Shown here: in pieces, positions 7,492-15,421 of the stretch
Layout of the letters: each line of letters opens with the position of its first letter
Position numbering within the stretch: the first letter of the stretch is position 1
Origin: CAMBDR01 sp046597185
GTDB taxonomy: Bacteria; Pseudomonadota; Gammaproteobacteria; Burkholderiales; Burkholderiaceae_D
Reading direction: 5' to 3'
Assembly: GCA_046597185.1 (NCBI GenBank)
Contig: JBKJLF010000030.1
Span: 1 to 21,706, forward strand
Length of the DNA: 21,706 bases
The notes under the pieces: generated by a model
The model's input: only the letters and a program-made list of their open reading frames with translations
Told to the model about the DNA's origin: nothing
The model's database searches: none
Position numbers and translations under genes: made by a program

Positions 7492-8436
7492 TTGTTCACG
7501 CCTTGCCTTCAACTTTTGCTTGATGTTGGACATGACCCCATTGGCCGCTTGCTCACCGGCCAAAATTGCCAGATTTCGCCCCTGGAAATCGTTCGCTTTC
7601 ATTTTAGCCAAATCTGGCGAGATAACAATATCGGCATTTTTTAACTCGTGCGTATTGATGCTTTGCCCCATGATGGCAAAGGTTTGTAGCAAGACTTCGA
7701 GCGAGCTGGAGGTGGCTTGCACTTCAGGGTGAACCGAAATATTGACGGCAATCACAAAATCAGCGCCCATTTCACGGGCAAACTGCACGGGCACCGGAGA
7801 AACCAGCCCCCCATCGACGTAATTTTGCTCGCCAATTTTGGTGGGTTGAAATACGCCCGGCACCGAAGATGAGGCGCGCACTGCAATACCGGTATTACCG
7901 CGCCTGAATAGAATGGGTGCACCGGATTGCAAATTGGTGGCCACCGCGCCAAAGGGCAGCTTCATTTTTTCTATCGGCATCTGCCCCACCGCTTTATTCA
8001 CATAGTTTTGCAGGGCTTCCCCCTTTAAAACGCCAGAGGCTTTGGCAAAAAACGGCACGGTCCAGTCGGTAATACCTGCTTCATCCATTTCAATGGCCAT
8101 TTTTTGCAGGGCGAATCCGTTATTTCCCGCTGCATACAAGGCACCCACCACACTGCCGGCACTGGTGCCAACCACGATATCGGGCACAATGCCTTGCGCT
8201 TCCAACACTTTAATCACGCCAATATGGGCAAAGCCTCGCGCGGCCCCGCCACCCAGCACCAGGCCAATTTTAACCGGGCGCACCACCTTGGCAGGTGCCA
8301 CTACGACCGACGTTGGGGTGGGTTGAACGGGTGCGGGGGTTTGACAGGCTGACAGCGCCAAACAAGCCAAAATACCGCCGCCCAAGCCAATGACCGTGCT
8401 AGAAAATAGGCGATAAGATATACGGGCAGCAAACAT
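7489..8436 (-). CDS. patatin-like phospholipase, predicted lipoprotein (RssA-like)
   Basis: A 315-residue lipid acyl hydrolase of the patatin family. The oxyanion motif GGGAARG is at 62-68, the nucleophile motif GTSAGS at 90-95 gives Ser92, and DGG gives the catalytic Asp208, so the Ser-Asp dyad is intact. The N-terminus is a lipoprotein signal: a positively charged start, a hydrophobic core and the lipobox LSAC with Cys31, followed by a Pro/Thr/Val linker of about 20 residues. The enzyme is therefore likely anchored by lipid facing the periplasm, unlike cytosolic patatin proteins. The family usually cleaves phospholipids or lysophospholipids; the substrate here is unknown. It lies 107 bp downstream of phoR in the same direction, with an 11-bp repeat resembling PhoB half-sites between them, so phosphate-controlled lipid turnover is possible. 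Ribosome binding site is weak. Confidence 0.88.
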   Translation of the reverse strand: MFAARISYRLFSSTVIGLGGGILACLALSACQTPAPVQPTPTSVVVAPAKVVRPVKIGLVLGGGAARGFAHIGVIKVLEAQGIVPDIVVGTSAGSVVGALYAAGNNGFALQKMAIEMDEAGITDWTVPFFAKASGVLKGEALQNYVNKAVGQMPIEKMKLPFGAVATNLQSGAPILFRRGNTGIAVRASSSVPGVFQPTKIGEQNYVDGGLVSPVPVQFAREMGADFVIAVNISVHPEVQATSSSLEVLLQTFAIMGQSINTHELKNADIVISPDLAKMKANDFQGRNLAILAGEQAANGVMSNIKQKLKARREQ

Positions 8437-8465
8437 CAGGCAAAACTCAATCCAAAGAAAGGCCT

Positions 8466-8471
8466 ATTGTA
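8466..8471 (-). promoter_or_regulatory. possible -10 of the patatin gene
   Basis: Minus-strand TACAAT matches 5 of 6 consensus bases and would place the transcript start about 23 bases before the ATG at 8436. No good -35 is found at 16-18 bp, which would fit an activator-dependent promoter; the 11-bp repeats begin 31 bp upstream. Confidence 0.35.
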
Positions 8472-8501
8472 CTCCCATATCCGCTGCATTACAGCAAATA
8501 C

Positions 8502-8539
8502 CTGACATTTATCTGACATTTATCTGACATTTATCTGAC
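8502..8539. repeat. 11-bp tandem repeat resembling PhoB half-sites
   Basis: Three exact units of CTGACATTTAT at 8502-8512, 8513-8523 and 8524-8534, plus a partial fourth, CTGAC. The layout, a seven-base core and a four-base AT-rich spacer with 11-bp period, is that of a Pho box, and the core differs from CTGTCAT at one base. The units run on the plus strand, opposite to the patatin gene. They start five bases after the phoR stop codon. Confidence 0.85.
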
Positions 8540-8543
8540 TAAT

Positions 8544-9848
8544 TCAGACTTCTTTCATTGCCCAGTCCAAACTGCGCGGGAAACGTGCGGTAAATATGCT
8601 ACCCTTGCCCGGTTCGGACTCGATCACCAAGCTGGCACCATGACGTATCAACACATGTTTGACAATCGCCAAACCCAAACCGGTGCCCTGGGTATCGCGC
8701 GAGCGTCCCTTATCGACCCGGTAAAAGCGCTCAGTCAGGCGCGAAATATGTTCGGGCCGGATGCCGATACCGCTGTCTTGCACCGAAAATTCGAGATAGT
8801 CGGGGCAGGCTTTCCAACTAATCTCAATCACCCCGCCTGCGGGAGTATAGCGCACCGCATTCGAGGCCAAATTACCAAAGGCACTGAGTAACTCTTCACT
8901 GCTACCAGCTAAATCAATCTCTTCCACACGCGAATTGATTTGATGCTGCCCTACCGACAAGGCACGCGCATCATCGGTCACTTGCGCCACCAAAGTTCGC
9001 ATCATCACCCGTTCAGAACGTAGCGGGTAATCGACCGACTCCAGTCGCGATAAGGTCAACATATCCTGCACCAGACTTTGCATGCGCTGCGCCTGTTCGC
9101 TCATCAGCTTCAAATGCCCGTGGCGGGTAGCTTCATCGAGCTTGGCATCACTCAGGGCGATTTCCAAAAAACCCACCACCACGGTCAAAGGGGTGCGCAA
9201 TTCATGCGAGGCATTGGCGATAAAGTCGCGCCGCATCATGTCGATGCGATTGGCTTCGGTAGCATCATGCGTGACCACAATCTGGCGACGATTTTCGAAG
9301 GGGATAATTTGCACAATCAATTTGCGATTGCGGTGGGTGAACATCAACGGTTGCTCATAGCGCCCAAGGATAATGTAGTCGATAAATTCCGGCGCACGCA
9401 CCAAATTTGTGACACGCATGCCGCCATCGCGCTCCATGCTTAAGCCCAAATGCTTTTCGGCGGCAGGATTACACCACTCCAAAAACAATACATCGTCCAG
9501 AATCGCCACGCCATCGGGCAGCAGATGCATGGCCTGACGAAAACGCGCCAGCCATTCGGTTAATTCAGTTTCATTTTTTTCATCCAGACGGCGCAAGCGA
9601 TACAGGCGCGAAAAAATATCGGCCCAGGCACCGCTGCCATTGGGTAAATTATCACTTTTCGGGTATTCCAGCCAATTGGCCAAGCGGTGCAAATAGTGCA
9701 ATTGCACGATAATAATCAGGAATAAAAGCAATACCGTGAGTACCAGACTGGTCAATAATCCCCATTTCCACCACACCAGGGCCGCCCCCAACGCGAGCAG
9801 CGCGCCACGCAGGACATTGGGAATCCAAAACAGAAGGCCGGGGTTCAT
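8544..9848 (-). CDS. phoR: phosphate regulon sensor histidine kinase PhoR
   Basis: A 434-residue membrane histidine kinase that senses phosphate supply through the Pst/PhoU complex and phosphorylates PhoB. Two adjacent N-terminal membrane segments occupy about residues 8-50 with almost no periplasmic loop, the usual PhoR design. A PAS domain follows (GVAILDD to the CNPAAEKHLGL region). The HisKA motif FIANASHELRTPLT contains the phospho-acceptor His215. The ATPase domain has the N box (NLASNAVRYTP), G1 (DSGIGI) and G2 (GTGLGLAI). I take ATG 9848, four bases past the phoB stop, rather than the in-frame start at 9884 that would overlap phoB; no clear Shine-Dalgarno sequence is present, so coupling to phoB is likely. 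It is the last gene of the pst-pho row. Confidence 0.95.
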   Translation of the reverse strand: MNPGLLFWIPNVLRGALLALGAALVWWKWGLLTSLVLTVLLLFLIIIVQLHYLHRLANWLEYPKSDNLPNGSGAWADIFSRLYRLRRLDEKNETELTEWLARFRQAMHLLPDGVAILDDVLFLEWCNPAAEKHLGLSMERDGGMRVTNLVRAPEFIDYIILGRYEQPLMFTHRNRKLIVQIIPFENRRQIVVTHDATEANRIDMMRRDFIANASHELRTPLTVVVGFLEIALSDAKLDEATRHGHLKLMSEQAQRMQSLVQDMLTLSRLESVDYPLRSERVMMRTLVAQVTDDARALSVGQHQINSRVEEIDLAGSSEELLSAFGNLASNAVRYTPAGGVIEISWKACPDYLEFSVQDSGIGIRPEHISRLTERFYRVDKGRSRDTQGTGLGLAIVKHVLIRHGASLVIESEPGKGSIFTARFPRSLDWAMKEV

Positions 9849-9852
9849 CGCA

Positions 9853-10545
9853 CTACGGTTTTTCAGACAGCATATAGCCCACACTGCGCACGGTTTTGAT
9901 CAAATGCTCAGCTTCTTTCAAGGCTTTGCGCAAGCGCAAAACATGAACGTCCACGGTGCGCTCTTCAATCGCAACATGGTCGCCCCACACTTTATCGAGC
10001 AATTGGCTACGCGAATACACGCGCTCGGGATGGGCCATAAAAAACTTTAGCAGCTTAAATTCGGCATGGCCGATTTCAATTTTGCGGCTATCCAGCGCCA
10101 CCGAGCAGCTTACCGGGTCCAGCGTGACGGGGCCAATCGCCATCACGGTTTGCGCATGCTCCGGGCTTTTGCGGCGTAACAGGGCGCGCACCCTGGCATT
10201 GAGTTCACGCGGTGAAAACGGCTTGGTTACGTAGTCGTCCGCACCTTGATTGAGGCCGGCGATTTTGTCTTCTTCCATACTCTTGGCGGTGAGCATGATG
10301 ATGGGGATGTCTTGAAACTGGCGATCCGCGCGGATGCGTGAGAGCAGGCGCAAGCCGCTTTGATCGGGCAGCATCCAGTCGAGCAAAATCATATGCGGCC
10401 GCCGCTCCTGCAAAAATTGCCAGGCATCGGCCACATTGTGTACTGCGCGGATGGTCCAACCGGGTTCTTTCAAAGAGAATGTCACCAGCTCAACAATGGC
10501 TGGCTCATCTTCCACTATCAAAATCGTCGTATTATCGGATGCCAT
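9853..10545 (-). CDS. phoB: phosphate regulon response regulator PhoB
   Basis: A 230-residue OmpR-family regulator, the usual PhoB length. The receiver domain has the acidic pair in LIVEDEP, the phospho-acceptor Asp56 in ILLDWMLPD and the conserved Lys in VTKPF. The C-terminal winged helix contains RVYSRSQLLDKVWG and RTVDVHVLRLRKAL, the recognition-helix region that is strongly conserved in PhoB proteins. Phosphorylated PhoB binds 11-bp direct repeats with CTGTCAT cores; such boxes occur here upstream of pstS and ppk. ATG 10545 is chosen; a TTG three codons earlier (10554) is possible but has no better ribosome binding site. It lies 38 bp downstream of phoU and directly before phoR. Confidence 0.96.
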   Translation of the reverse strand: MASDNTTILIVEDEPAIVELVTFSLKEPGWTIRAVHNVADAWQFLQERRPHMILLDWMLPDQSGLRLLSRIRADRQFQDIPIIMLTAKSMEEDKIAGLNQGADDYVTKPFSPRELNARVRALLRRKSPEHAQTVMAIGPVTLDPVSCSVALDSRKIEIGHAEFKLLKFFMAHPERVYSRSQLLDKVWGDHVAIEERTVDVHVLRLRKALKEAEHLIKTVRSVGYMLSEKP

Positions 10546-10583
10546 GATATTCAAAAATGCGTGTGACTGGTTAGACTACGGGG

Positions 10584-11294
10584 TCAGGCTGCTGCATCAG
10601 TCTGCGGTACAGATTGTCGATTGCTGGAATGGCGTATGTCTTTGCCTTCCACCACAAAAATCACATATTCGGCGATATTTTTTGCATGGTCACCCACCCG
10701 CTCGATGGATTTGGCGGCCCACAAGGTTTCCAGCGCGGCGGAAATGGTGCGCGGGTCTTCCATCATAAAGGTGATTAAATTGCGCATCACCGAGCGAAAC
10801 TCATGATCAATCACTTTGTCTTGCAAAATGAGCTGGCGTGCCTGATCGGCGTCGAGCCGGGCAAAGGCATCGAGTGCGCCATGCAGCAATTCATTGGCCC
10901 CGTTGGCAATCCCTCGCACCATCTCGTGGCTATCAATACTGACATTGCCGCGCTCAACCAAATTCCTGCCGCAACGCGCCACTTTGGTCGCTTCATCACC
11001 AATACGTTCCAGATCGGTGATCACTTTCACGGTTGCCATCACGGTGCGTAAATCATTGGCCGCCGGTTGGCGTTTGACGATTAAATTACGGCAAGCTTCA
11101 TCGAGCACCAGTTCGAGTTGATTCACTTGCTCGTCGGACTTCATAATCTGCTCGGCGCGCTCGACGTTGGCAATGCGCAAACATGAAACGGCGTCCAGAA
11201 AATGGGTTTCCACCAGGCCTCCCATCAACAATACCCGTGAGCGTATCGATTCCAGATCCAAATCATACTGCTTTGACGAATGTTCTCCTGTCAT
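10584..11294 (-). CDS. phoU: phosphate signalling protein PhoU
   Basis: A 236-residue all-helical protein with the two PhoU repeats: DLERIGDEATKVA in the first half and SIERVGDHAKNIAEYVIFV in the second, carrying the E/DxxxD metal-binding pattern. PhoU links the PstSCAB transporter to PhoR, holding PhoR in its inhibiting state when phosphate is plentiful, and also limits transporter activity. The last 25 residues are Ser/Gln/Asp-rich and probably disordered. A purine-rich GAAGAG precedes the ATG. It lies 48 bp downstream of pstB and is followed by phoB, the standard order. A perfect 10-bp tandem duplication (11302-11321) lies just upstream of its ribosome binding site. Confidence 0.96.
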   Translation of the reverse strand: MTGEHSSKQYDLDLESIRSRVLLMGGLVETHFLDAVSCLRIANVERAEQIMKSDEQVNQLELVLDEACRNLIVKRQPAANDLRTVMATVKVITDLERIGDEATKVARCGRNLVERGNVSIDSHEMVRGIANGANELLHGALDAFARLDADQARQLILQDKVIDHEFRSVMRNLITFMMEDPRTISAALETLWAAKSIERVGDHAKNIAEYVIFVVEGKDIRHSSNRQSVPQTDAAA

Positions 11295-11342
11295 ATCACT
11301 CTTCTTTCATTTTCTTTCATTTGATTCAAGGGCAATCAGCGC

Positions 11343-12098
11343 TTAGCCAAAGCGACCTGTAATATAGTCTTGTGTTTGCTTCTTGCCCGGATTGAGGAAG
11401 ATTTGATTGGTTTCACCAAATTCGACCATTTCGCCCAAATACATATAGGCGGTGTAATCGGAGCAGCGCGCTGCCTGTTGCATATTGTGTGTGACGATAA
11501 TAATGGTGTAGTCTTGCTTGAGTTCACCGATCAATTCTTCAATTTTCACAGTAGAAATCGGGTCCAGCGCCGAAGTCGGCTCGTCCAGCAATAATACTTC
11601 CGGTTTAACGGCAACACCACGCGCAATACACAGCCTTTGTTGCTGGCCGCCGGACAAACTCAAACCACTCTTGCTCAATTTATCTTTCACTTCATCCCAT
11701 AAGGCCGCCTTACGCAAAGCCCATTCCACCCGCTCATCCATTGCCCCCTTGGAGAGTTTGTCATACAGACGCACGCCAAAGGCAATGTTATCGTACACCG
11801 ACATCGGAAACGGTGTGGGCTTTTGAAACACCATACCAATTTTGGCGCGCAACAAATTCACGTCCTGAGCCGGATCGAGAATATTATTGCCCTGAAACAA
11901 AATCTTACCCTCAGCCCGTTGTCCCGGATACAAATCATACATCCGGTTAAAGGTGCGCAACAAAGTCGATTTGCCGCAACCGGAGGGGCCAATAAAGGCA
12001 GTGACTTTTTTATGGTAAAGCGATAAATTAATATTGCTAAGACTCTGAACTTTACCATAAAAGAAGTTCAAATTTGTAGTTTCTATAATTGCATGCAT
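11343..12098 (-). CDS. pstB: phosphate ABC transporter ATP-binding protein PstB
   Basis: A 251-residue ABC ATPase that powers phosphate import through PstC-PstA and carries the transport state to PhoU/PhoR. Walker A is GPSGCGKST at 37-45, the Q-loop lies in MVFQKPTPFP (diagnostic of PstB), the signature is LSGGQQQR, Walker B is VLLLDEP followed by TSALDPIST, and the switch His is in IVTHNMQQA. The frame extends to a codon at 12143, but the homologous start is the Met at 12098 (MHAIIETTN); the longer form would add 15 residues not seen in the family. The ribosome binding site is weak. The 72-bp gap to pstA holds three CTCAGTG copies. Confidence 0.96.
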   Translation of the reverse strand: MHAIIETTNLNFFYGKVQSLSNINLSLYHKKVTAFIGPSGCGKSTLLRTFNRMYDLYPGQRAEGKILFQGNNILDPAQDVNLLRAKIGMVFQKPTPFPMSVYDNIAFGVRLYDKLSKGAMDERVEWALRKAALWDEVKDKLSKSGLSLSGGQQQRLCIARGVAVKPEVLLLDEPTSALDPISTVKIEELIGELKQDYTIIIVTHNMQQAARCSDYTAYMYLGEMVEFGETNQIFLNPGKKQTQDYITGRFG

Positions 12099-12143
12099 CG
12101 GTCTACCATTAAAAAAGACGGAAATTACCCCAATTGCCAACAC

Positions 12144-12176
12144 CTCAGTGTGCTGCTCAGTGTGTATTACTCAGTG
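12144..12176. repeat. three spaced CTCAGTG copies at the pstA-pstB junction
   Basis: CTCAGTG occurs at 12144-12150, 12156-12162 and 12170-12176 with spacing of 12 and 14 bp; the pstA stop codon lies in the last copy. No dyad symmetry or terminator structure is apparent. Confidence 0.75.
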
Positions 12177-13040
12177 CGTACTGGTTTGACGGAACACGGT
12201 ACGCGATAAAATATTCACTGCCAACACGCCCAGGGTGACCAACAAAGCACCACCCCAAGCCAGATTACGCCAATTATCATAAGGACTCATGGCAAATTGG
12301 TTGATCACGACGGGTAAATTGGCCATCGGCGCATTCATATTGGTGCTAAAAAACTGATTATTCAAAGCGGTAAACAAGAGCGGTGCGGTTTCGCCGGAAA
12401 TACGCGCTACCGCCAGCAATACGCCGGTGACGACGCCAGCTTTAACGGCCCGCAAACGTATCATTAACGCCACTTTCCAGCGCGGCGCACCCAAGGCAAA
12501 AGCGGCTTCGAGCAAGGTATTGGGCACTAATTTGAGCATATTATCGGTGCTGCGCACAATCACCGGCAAAGCAATCAAACCCAAGGCGATACTGCCAGCC
12601 CAGCCAGAGAAATGACCCGCCCGGAACACATAAAATGCCCAGACAAACAGCCCAATCACAATCGAAGGGGCCGACAACATGATATCGGTCACGAAACGGG
12701 TGCTGCGACCGAGCCAGGTCTTATCGCCGTACTCGGCCAAATAGATGCCCGTCAAGATACCAAACGGGGTGGTAATGGCAGTAGACAAGGTCACCAACAT
12801 GGCGGTGCCAACAATCGCATTCATTAGGCCGCCGCCCTCAGTGCCGGGTGCAGGTGTGTTTTGCGTGAAGAAAGTCACATTCAAAGCACCCAAGCCCTTA
12901 CTAAACAAGACAAATAAAATCCAAAACAAGAACGACAGGCCAATCGCCATCGCCAACACGGAAGCGATCATACCCAATCGATGCCAAATCAGGCGGCGGC
13001 GATATACCGGATTCATGCTTGCGTTGTTACTCGTGCTCAT
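12171..13040 (-). CDS. pstA: phosphate ABC transporter permease PstA
   Basis: A 289-residue inner-membrane permease with about six hydrophobic segments, starting after a short basic N-terminus (NPVYRRRLIWHRLG). The cytoplasmic EAA loop that contacts PstB is seen as AAFALGAPRWKVALMIRLRAVKAG, and RISGETAPLLFTA is characteristic of PstA. It forms the translocation channel with PstC. The start ATG overlaps the pstC stop by one base (TGATG), with GGGAAG a few bases upstream, so the two are translationally coupled. The length is normal for the family. Confidence 0.95.
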   Translation of the reverse strand: MSTSNNASMNPVYRRRLIWHRLGMIASVLAMAIGLSFLFWILFVLFSKGLGALNVTFFTQNTPAPGTEGGGLMNAIVGTAMLVTLSTAITTPFGILTGIYLAEYGDKTWLGRSTRFVTDIMLSAPSIVIGLFVWAFYVFRAGHFSGWAGSIALGLIALPVIVRSTDNMLKLVPNTLLEAAFALGAPRWKVALMIRLRAVKAGVVTGVLLAVARISGETAPLLFTALNNQFFSTNMNAPMANLPVVINQFAMSPYDNWRNLAWGGALLVTLGVLAVNILSRTVFRQTSTH

Positions 13041-14044
13041 CAGATCTTCCCTTCTTTACGTACCATACCAATCAACATCAACTTGGCTGCCGATAGAATC
13101 GTAAAGGTAATCACAAATAAAATCAGGCCCAAAGCAAATAAAGAAGAAATATGCAACGGCGAGGAAGCTTCGGCAAATTCATTGGCCAAGGTGGAAGCGA
13201 TACTGCTACCAGGCGAGAACACCGACCACGACAGGCGGTAAGCATTACCAATCACAAACGTCACGGCCATGGTTTCGCCCAGTGCGCGCCCCAAGCCCAA
13301 CATAATACCGCCCACCACACCTGTTTTAGTATATGGCAGCACCACTTTACAAATCACTTCCCAACGGGTACAGCCCAAACCATAGGCCGATTCTTTTAAC
13401 ACCGCCGGTACCACTTCAAATACGTCGCGCATGACTGAGGCGATGAAAGGAATAATCATGACCGCCAAAATAATGCCCGCAGTCAGCAAGCCAATACCCA
13501 TGGTCGGGCCGGAAAACAATTGCCCCAACACGGGTAACTTACCCAGGGTGTTTTTTAGCGCAGGCTGTAAATATTCGGCTGCCAGCGGGGCAAACACAAA
13601 CAAACCCCACATGCCATAAATAATACTCGGCACCCCGGCCAACAATTCAACTGCGGTGCCCATCGCACGGCGCAAGGGAACCGGGCAAATTTCAGTCAAA
13701 AACAAGGCAATGCCAAAACTGACCGGGCAAGCAATCAGCAAGGCAATAAAAGAAGTGATCAAGGTGCCGGAGATCGCGATCATGGCACCAAATTTATCGT
13801 TGGCCGGGTCCCAATCGACGGTGGTGATAAAACCCGGCCCGAAGGTTTTGAGCGCGGGCCAGGCACCATGCGTCAATGCCGCCAAAATACCAAACAAAAT
13901 CGCCAGCACCAAGGCCGCAAACAACATCGTGACTTTATGAAACACCCAGTCATGGCGGCGTTGGCGGCGCATGGTGGAGCCTAGCCGCCGAATTTCAAAT
14001 TCATCGGTGGCCTGGCTGGCATCAAGTGTCGTAGTGGAATTCAT
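13040..14044 (-). CDS. pstC: phosphate ABC transporter permease PstC
   Basis: A 334-residue inner-membrane permease, partner of PstA. After a 40-residue cytoplasmic N-terminus with RRQRRHDW come hydrophobic segments, the family motif LLAGVPSIIYGMWGLFVFAP, the EAA loop AYGLGCTRWEVICKVVLPY that docks with PstB, and RALGETMAVTFVIGN, typical of PstC. The frame extends to 14107, but that would overlap pstS by 26 bp; the Met at 14044, 37 bp past the pstS stop, fits the family. The ribosome binding site is weak. No terminator or attenuator is visible in the pstS-pstC gap. Confidence 0.95.
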   Translation of the reverse strand: MNSTTTLDASQATDEFEIRRLGSTMRRQRRHDWVFHKVTMLFAALVLAILFGILAALTHGAWPALKTFGPGFITTVDWDPANDKFGAMIAISGTLITSFIALLIACPVSFGIALFLTEICPVPLRRAMGTAVELLAGVPSIIYGMWGLFVFAPLAAEYLQPALKNTLGKLPVLGQLFSGPTMGIGLLTAGIILAVMIIPFIASVMRDVFEVVPAVLKESAYGLGCTRWEVICKVVLPYTKTGVVGGIMLGLGRALGETMAVTFVIGNAYRLSWSVFSPGSSIASTLANEFAEASSPLHISSLFALGLILFVITFTILSAAKLMLIGMVRKEGKI

Positions 14045-14081
14045 GATGTCTGGCTCAATTCTCGGTTCTGTACACAAGTCA

Positions 14082-15146
14082 TTACCAGATGGCCTTGCCG
14101 CTGGCATCTTTAATATTGGCTTTCCACGAATCTTGCACCAGTTTCACCAAAGTGGGTGGCAAGGCGACATATTCCAGTTCAGTCGCCATGGCACCGCCTT
14201 TTTGGAGGGCCCAATCAAAAAACTTCAATACTTCTTTGCCTTTGGCGGCATCGGCCTGGGCTTTATACATCAGGATGAACGAGGCACCGGTGATAGGCCA
14301 GCTTTTTTTACCGGCTTGATCGGTCAACACCACGGCAAAACCGGGGGTTTTGGCCCAATCCGCATGGTCGGCGGCGGCTTTAAAATTTTCATCATCCGGT
14401 TCCACCCACTGGCCATCGGCGTTTTTCAACTGGGTGTATTCCATTTTGTTTTTCTTGGCAAAAGCATATTCCACGTAACCAATCGCACCCTTAATGCTCT
14501 TGACATTGGTGGCCACGCCATCATTACCTTTACCGCCTACCCCAACAGGCCACTTCACGGTGGTTGCAGCACCGATTTTGGTTTTAAATTCAGGCGAGGT
14601 CTTACTCAAGTAATCGGTAAACAAGAAGGTGGTGCCGGAACCATCCGAGCGTTGCACCACGGTAATATCATCGGCGGGCAATTTCACGCCGGGGTTTAAG
14701 CTGACGATTTCAGGCGCATTCCATTTGGTGATTTTACCCATATACACATCGGCCACTACCTGGCCGGTCAGGCGCAATTGGCCCGGTTTTACGCCGTCCA
14801 GATTCACCACAGGCACCACACCACCAATCACGGCAGGGAATTGGGTCAAGCCAGCGGCATCCAGTTCATCCACTTTCAAAGGCATATCAGAGGCACCAAA
14901 ATCCACGGTTTTTGCCTTGATTTGCTTGATACCACCGCCCGAGCCAATCGCCTGGTAGTTCAAACCATTGCCCGTTGTGGCTTTATAAGCTTCGGCCCAC
15001 TTGGAATAAATCGGGGCCGGGAAGGTTGCGCCTGCACCGGTCATATCGGCAGCAAGGGCCGACGAACTTACCACCCCCGTTACCACCCCCGTTACCACAC
15101 CCGTCATGACGGTCAGGGCTGACTTCAACATCAATGTATTTTTCAC
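14082..15146 (-). CDS. pstS: periplasmic phosphate-binding protein PstS
   Basis: A 354-residue substrate-binding protein that captures phosphate in the periplasm and passes it to PstC-PstA. A Sec signal peptide (basic start, hydrophobic core, cut after SSALA) precedes the mature start ADMTGAGATFPAPIYSKW. Phosphate-binding segments are visible: GAGATF, GSGGGIKQI, DFGASDMPL and VQRSDGSGTTFLF. The start is GTG 15146: the Shine-Dalgarno AGGAG occupies 15156-15152 and would overlap the alternative GTG at 15152. The signal peptide contains a TGVV repeat encoded by three 12-bp units. A PhoB box lies about 50 bp upstream, and this is the first gene of the pst-pho row. Confidence 0.96.
   Translation of the reverse strand: MKNTLMLKSALTVMTGVVTGVVTGVVSSSALAADMTGAGATFPAPIYSKWAEAYKATTGNGLNYQAIGSGGGIKQIKAKTVDFGASDMPLKVDELDAAGLTQFPAVIGGVVPVVNLDGVKPGQLRLTGQVVADVYMGKITKWNAPEIVSLNPGVKLPADDITVVQRSDGSGTTFLFTDYLSKTSPEFKTKIGAATTVKWPVGVGGKGNDGVATNVKSIKGAIGYVEYAFAKKNKMEYTQLKNADGQWVEPDDENFKAAADHADWAKTPGFAVVLTDQAGKKSWPITGASFILMYKAQADAAKGKEVLKFFDWALQKGGAMATELEYVALPPTLVKLVQDSWKANIKDASGKAIW
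15068..15103. repeat. 12-bp tandem repeat, three copies, in the PstS signal peptide
   Basis: TTACCACCCCCG at 15068-15079 and 15080-15091 and TTACCACACCCG at 15092-15103. They encode TGVV repeats in the hydrophobic core of the signal peptide, lengthening it in four-residue steps. Confidence 0.9.
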
Positions 15147-15179
15147 AAGCACTCCTATCAGGTAAAATCAATGTCCCGA

Positions 15180-15185
15180 ACTGTA
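15180..15185 (-). promoter_or_regulatory. putative -10 of pstS
   Basis: Minus-strand TACAGT (4 of 6) begins 10 bp after the last CTGTCAT core of the Pho box, the usual place in PhoB-dependent promoters, where the box replaces the -35 element. The transcript would start about 25-28 bases before GTG 15146. Confidence 0.45.
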
Positions 15186-15191
15186 CCGCGC

Positions 15192-15213
15192 GAATATGAC
15201 AGCTTCATGACAG
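15192..15213 (-). promoter_or_regulatory. Pho box upstream of pstS
   Basis: On the minus strand two direct repeats with 11-bp period, CTGTCATGAAG and CTGTCATATTC, both with a perfect CTGTCAT core. This is the canonical two-unit PhoB binding site, oriented toward pstS. Confidence 0.9.
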
Positions 15214-15329
15214 ACCTCAAACGCAACACGGTAACGTGTCATAAATGGCGTATTGATTCCTGATTTATGTCATATTTGGGAAAACTTGTGAAACAATTGC
15301 CAAAAAATAACTTATACTTTCTCTTTTTC

Positions 15330-15351
15330 ATGTCATAATTCTGTCATATTT
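15330..15351 (+). promoter_or_regulatory. Pho box upstream of ppk
   Basis: Two direct repeats with 11-bp period on the plus strand, ATGTCATAATT and CTGTCATATTT; the second core is perfect and the first differs at one base. It is oriented toward ppk, about 70 bp from its ATG. Further single half-sites, GTGTCATAAAT (15236-15246) and ATGTCATATTT (15267-15277), lie between the two Pho boxes but are not in 11-bp phase. Confidence 0.82.
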
Positions 15352-15361
15352 GCCAAGGGTA

Positions 15362-15389
15362 TTGAAAATATTCATTTCCGCGATACAAT
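15362..15389 (+). promoter_or_regulatory. sigma-70 promoter of ppk
   Basis: TTGAAA (15362-15367, 5 of 6) and TACAAT (15384-15389, 5 of 6) are separated by 16 bp, giving a transcript start near 15396 and a leader of about 26 bases. The Pho box ends 10 bp upstream of the -35, so a basal promoter with PhoB stimulation is plausible. Confidence 0.6.
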
Positions 15390-15421
15390 ATCAATTACTG
15401 CGTTTTTGATACGGATGAATT

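Noticed and set aside
14045..14107. Upstream extension of PstC to position 14107
   Set aside because: It would overlap pstS and adds 21 residues absent from the family; the Met at 14044 fits better.
13971..14699. 242-codon plus-strand frame opposite pstS and pstC
   Set aside because: It mirrors conserved Pst coding sequence and has no independent support.
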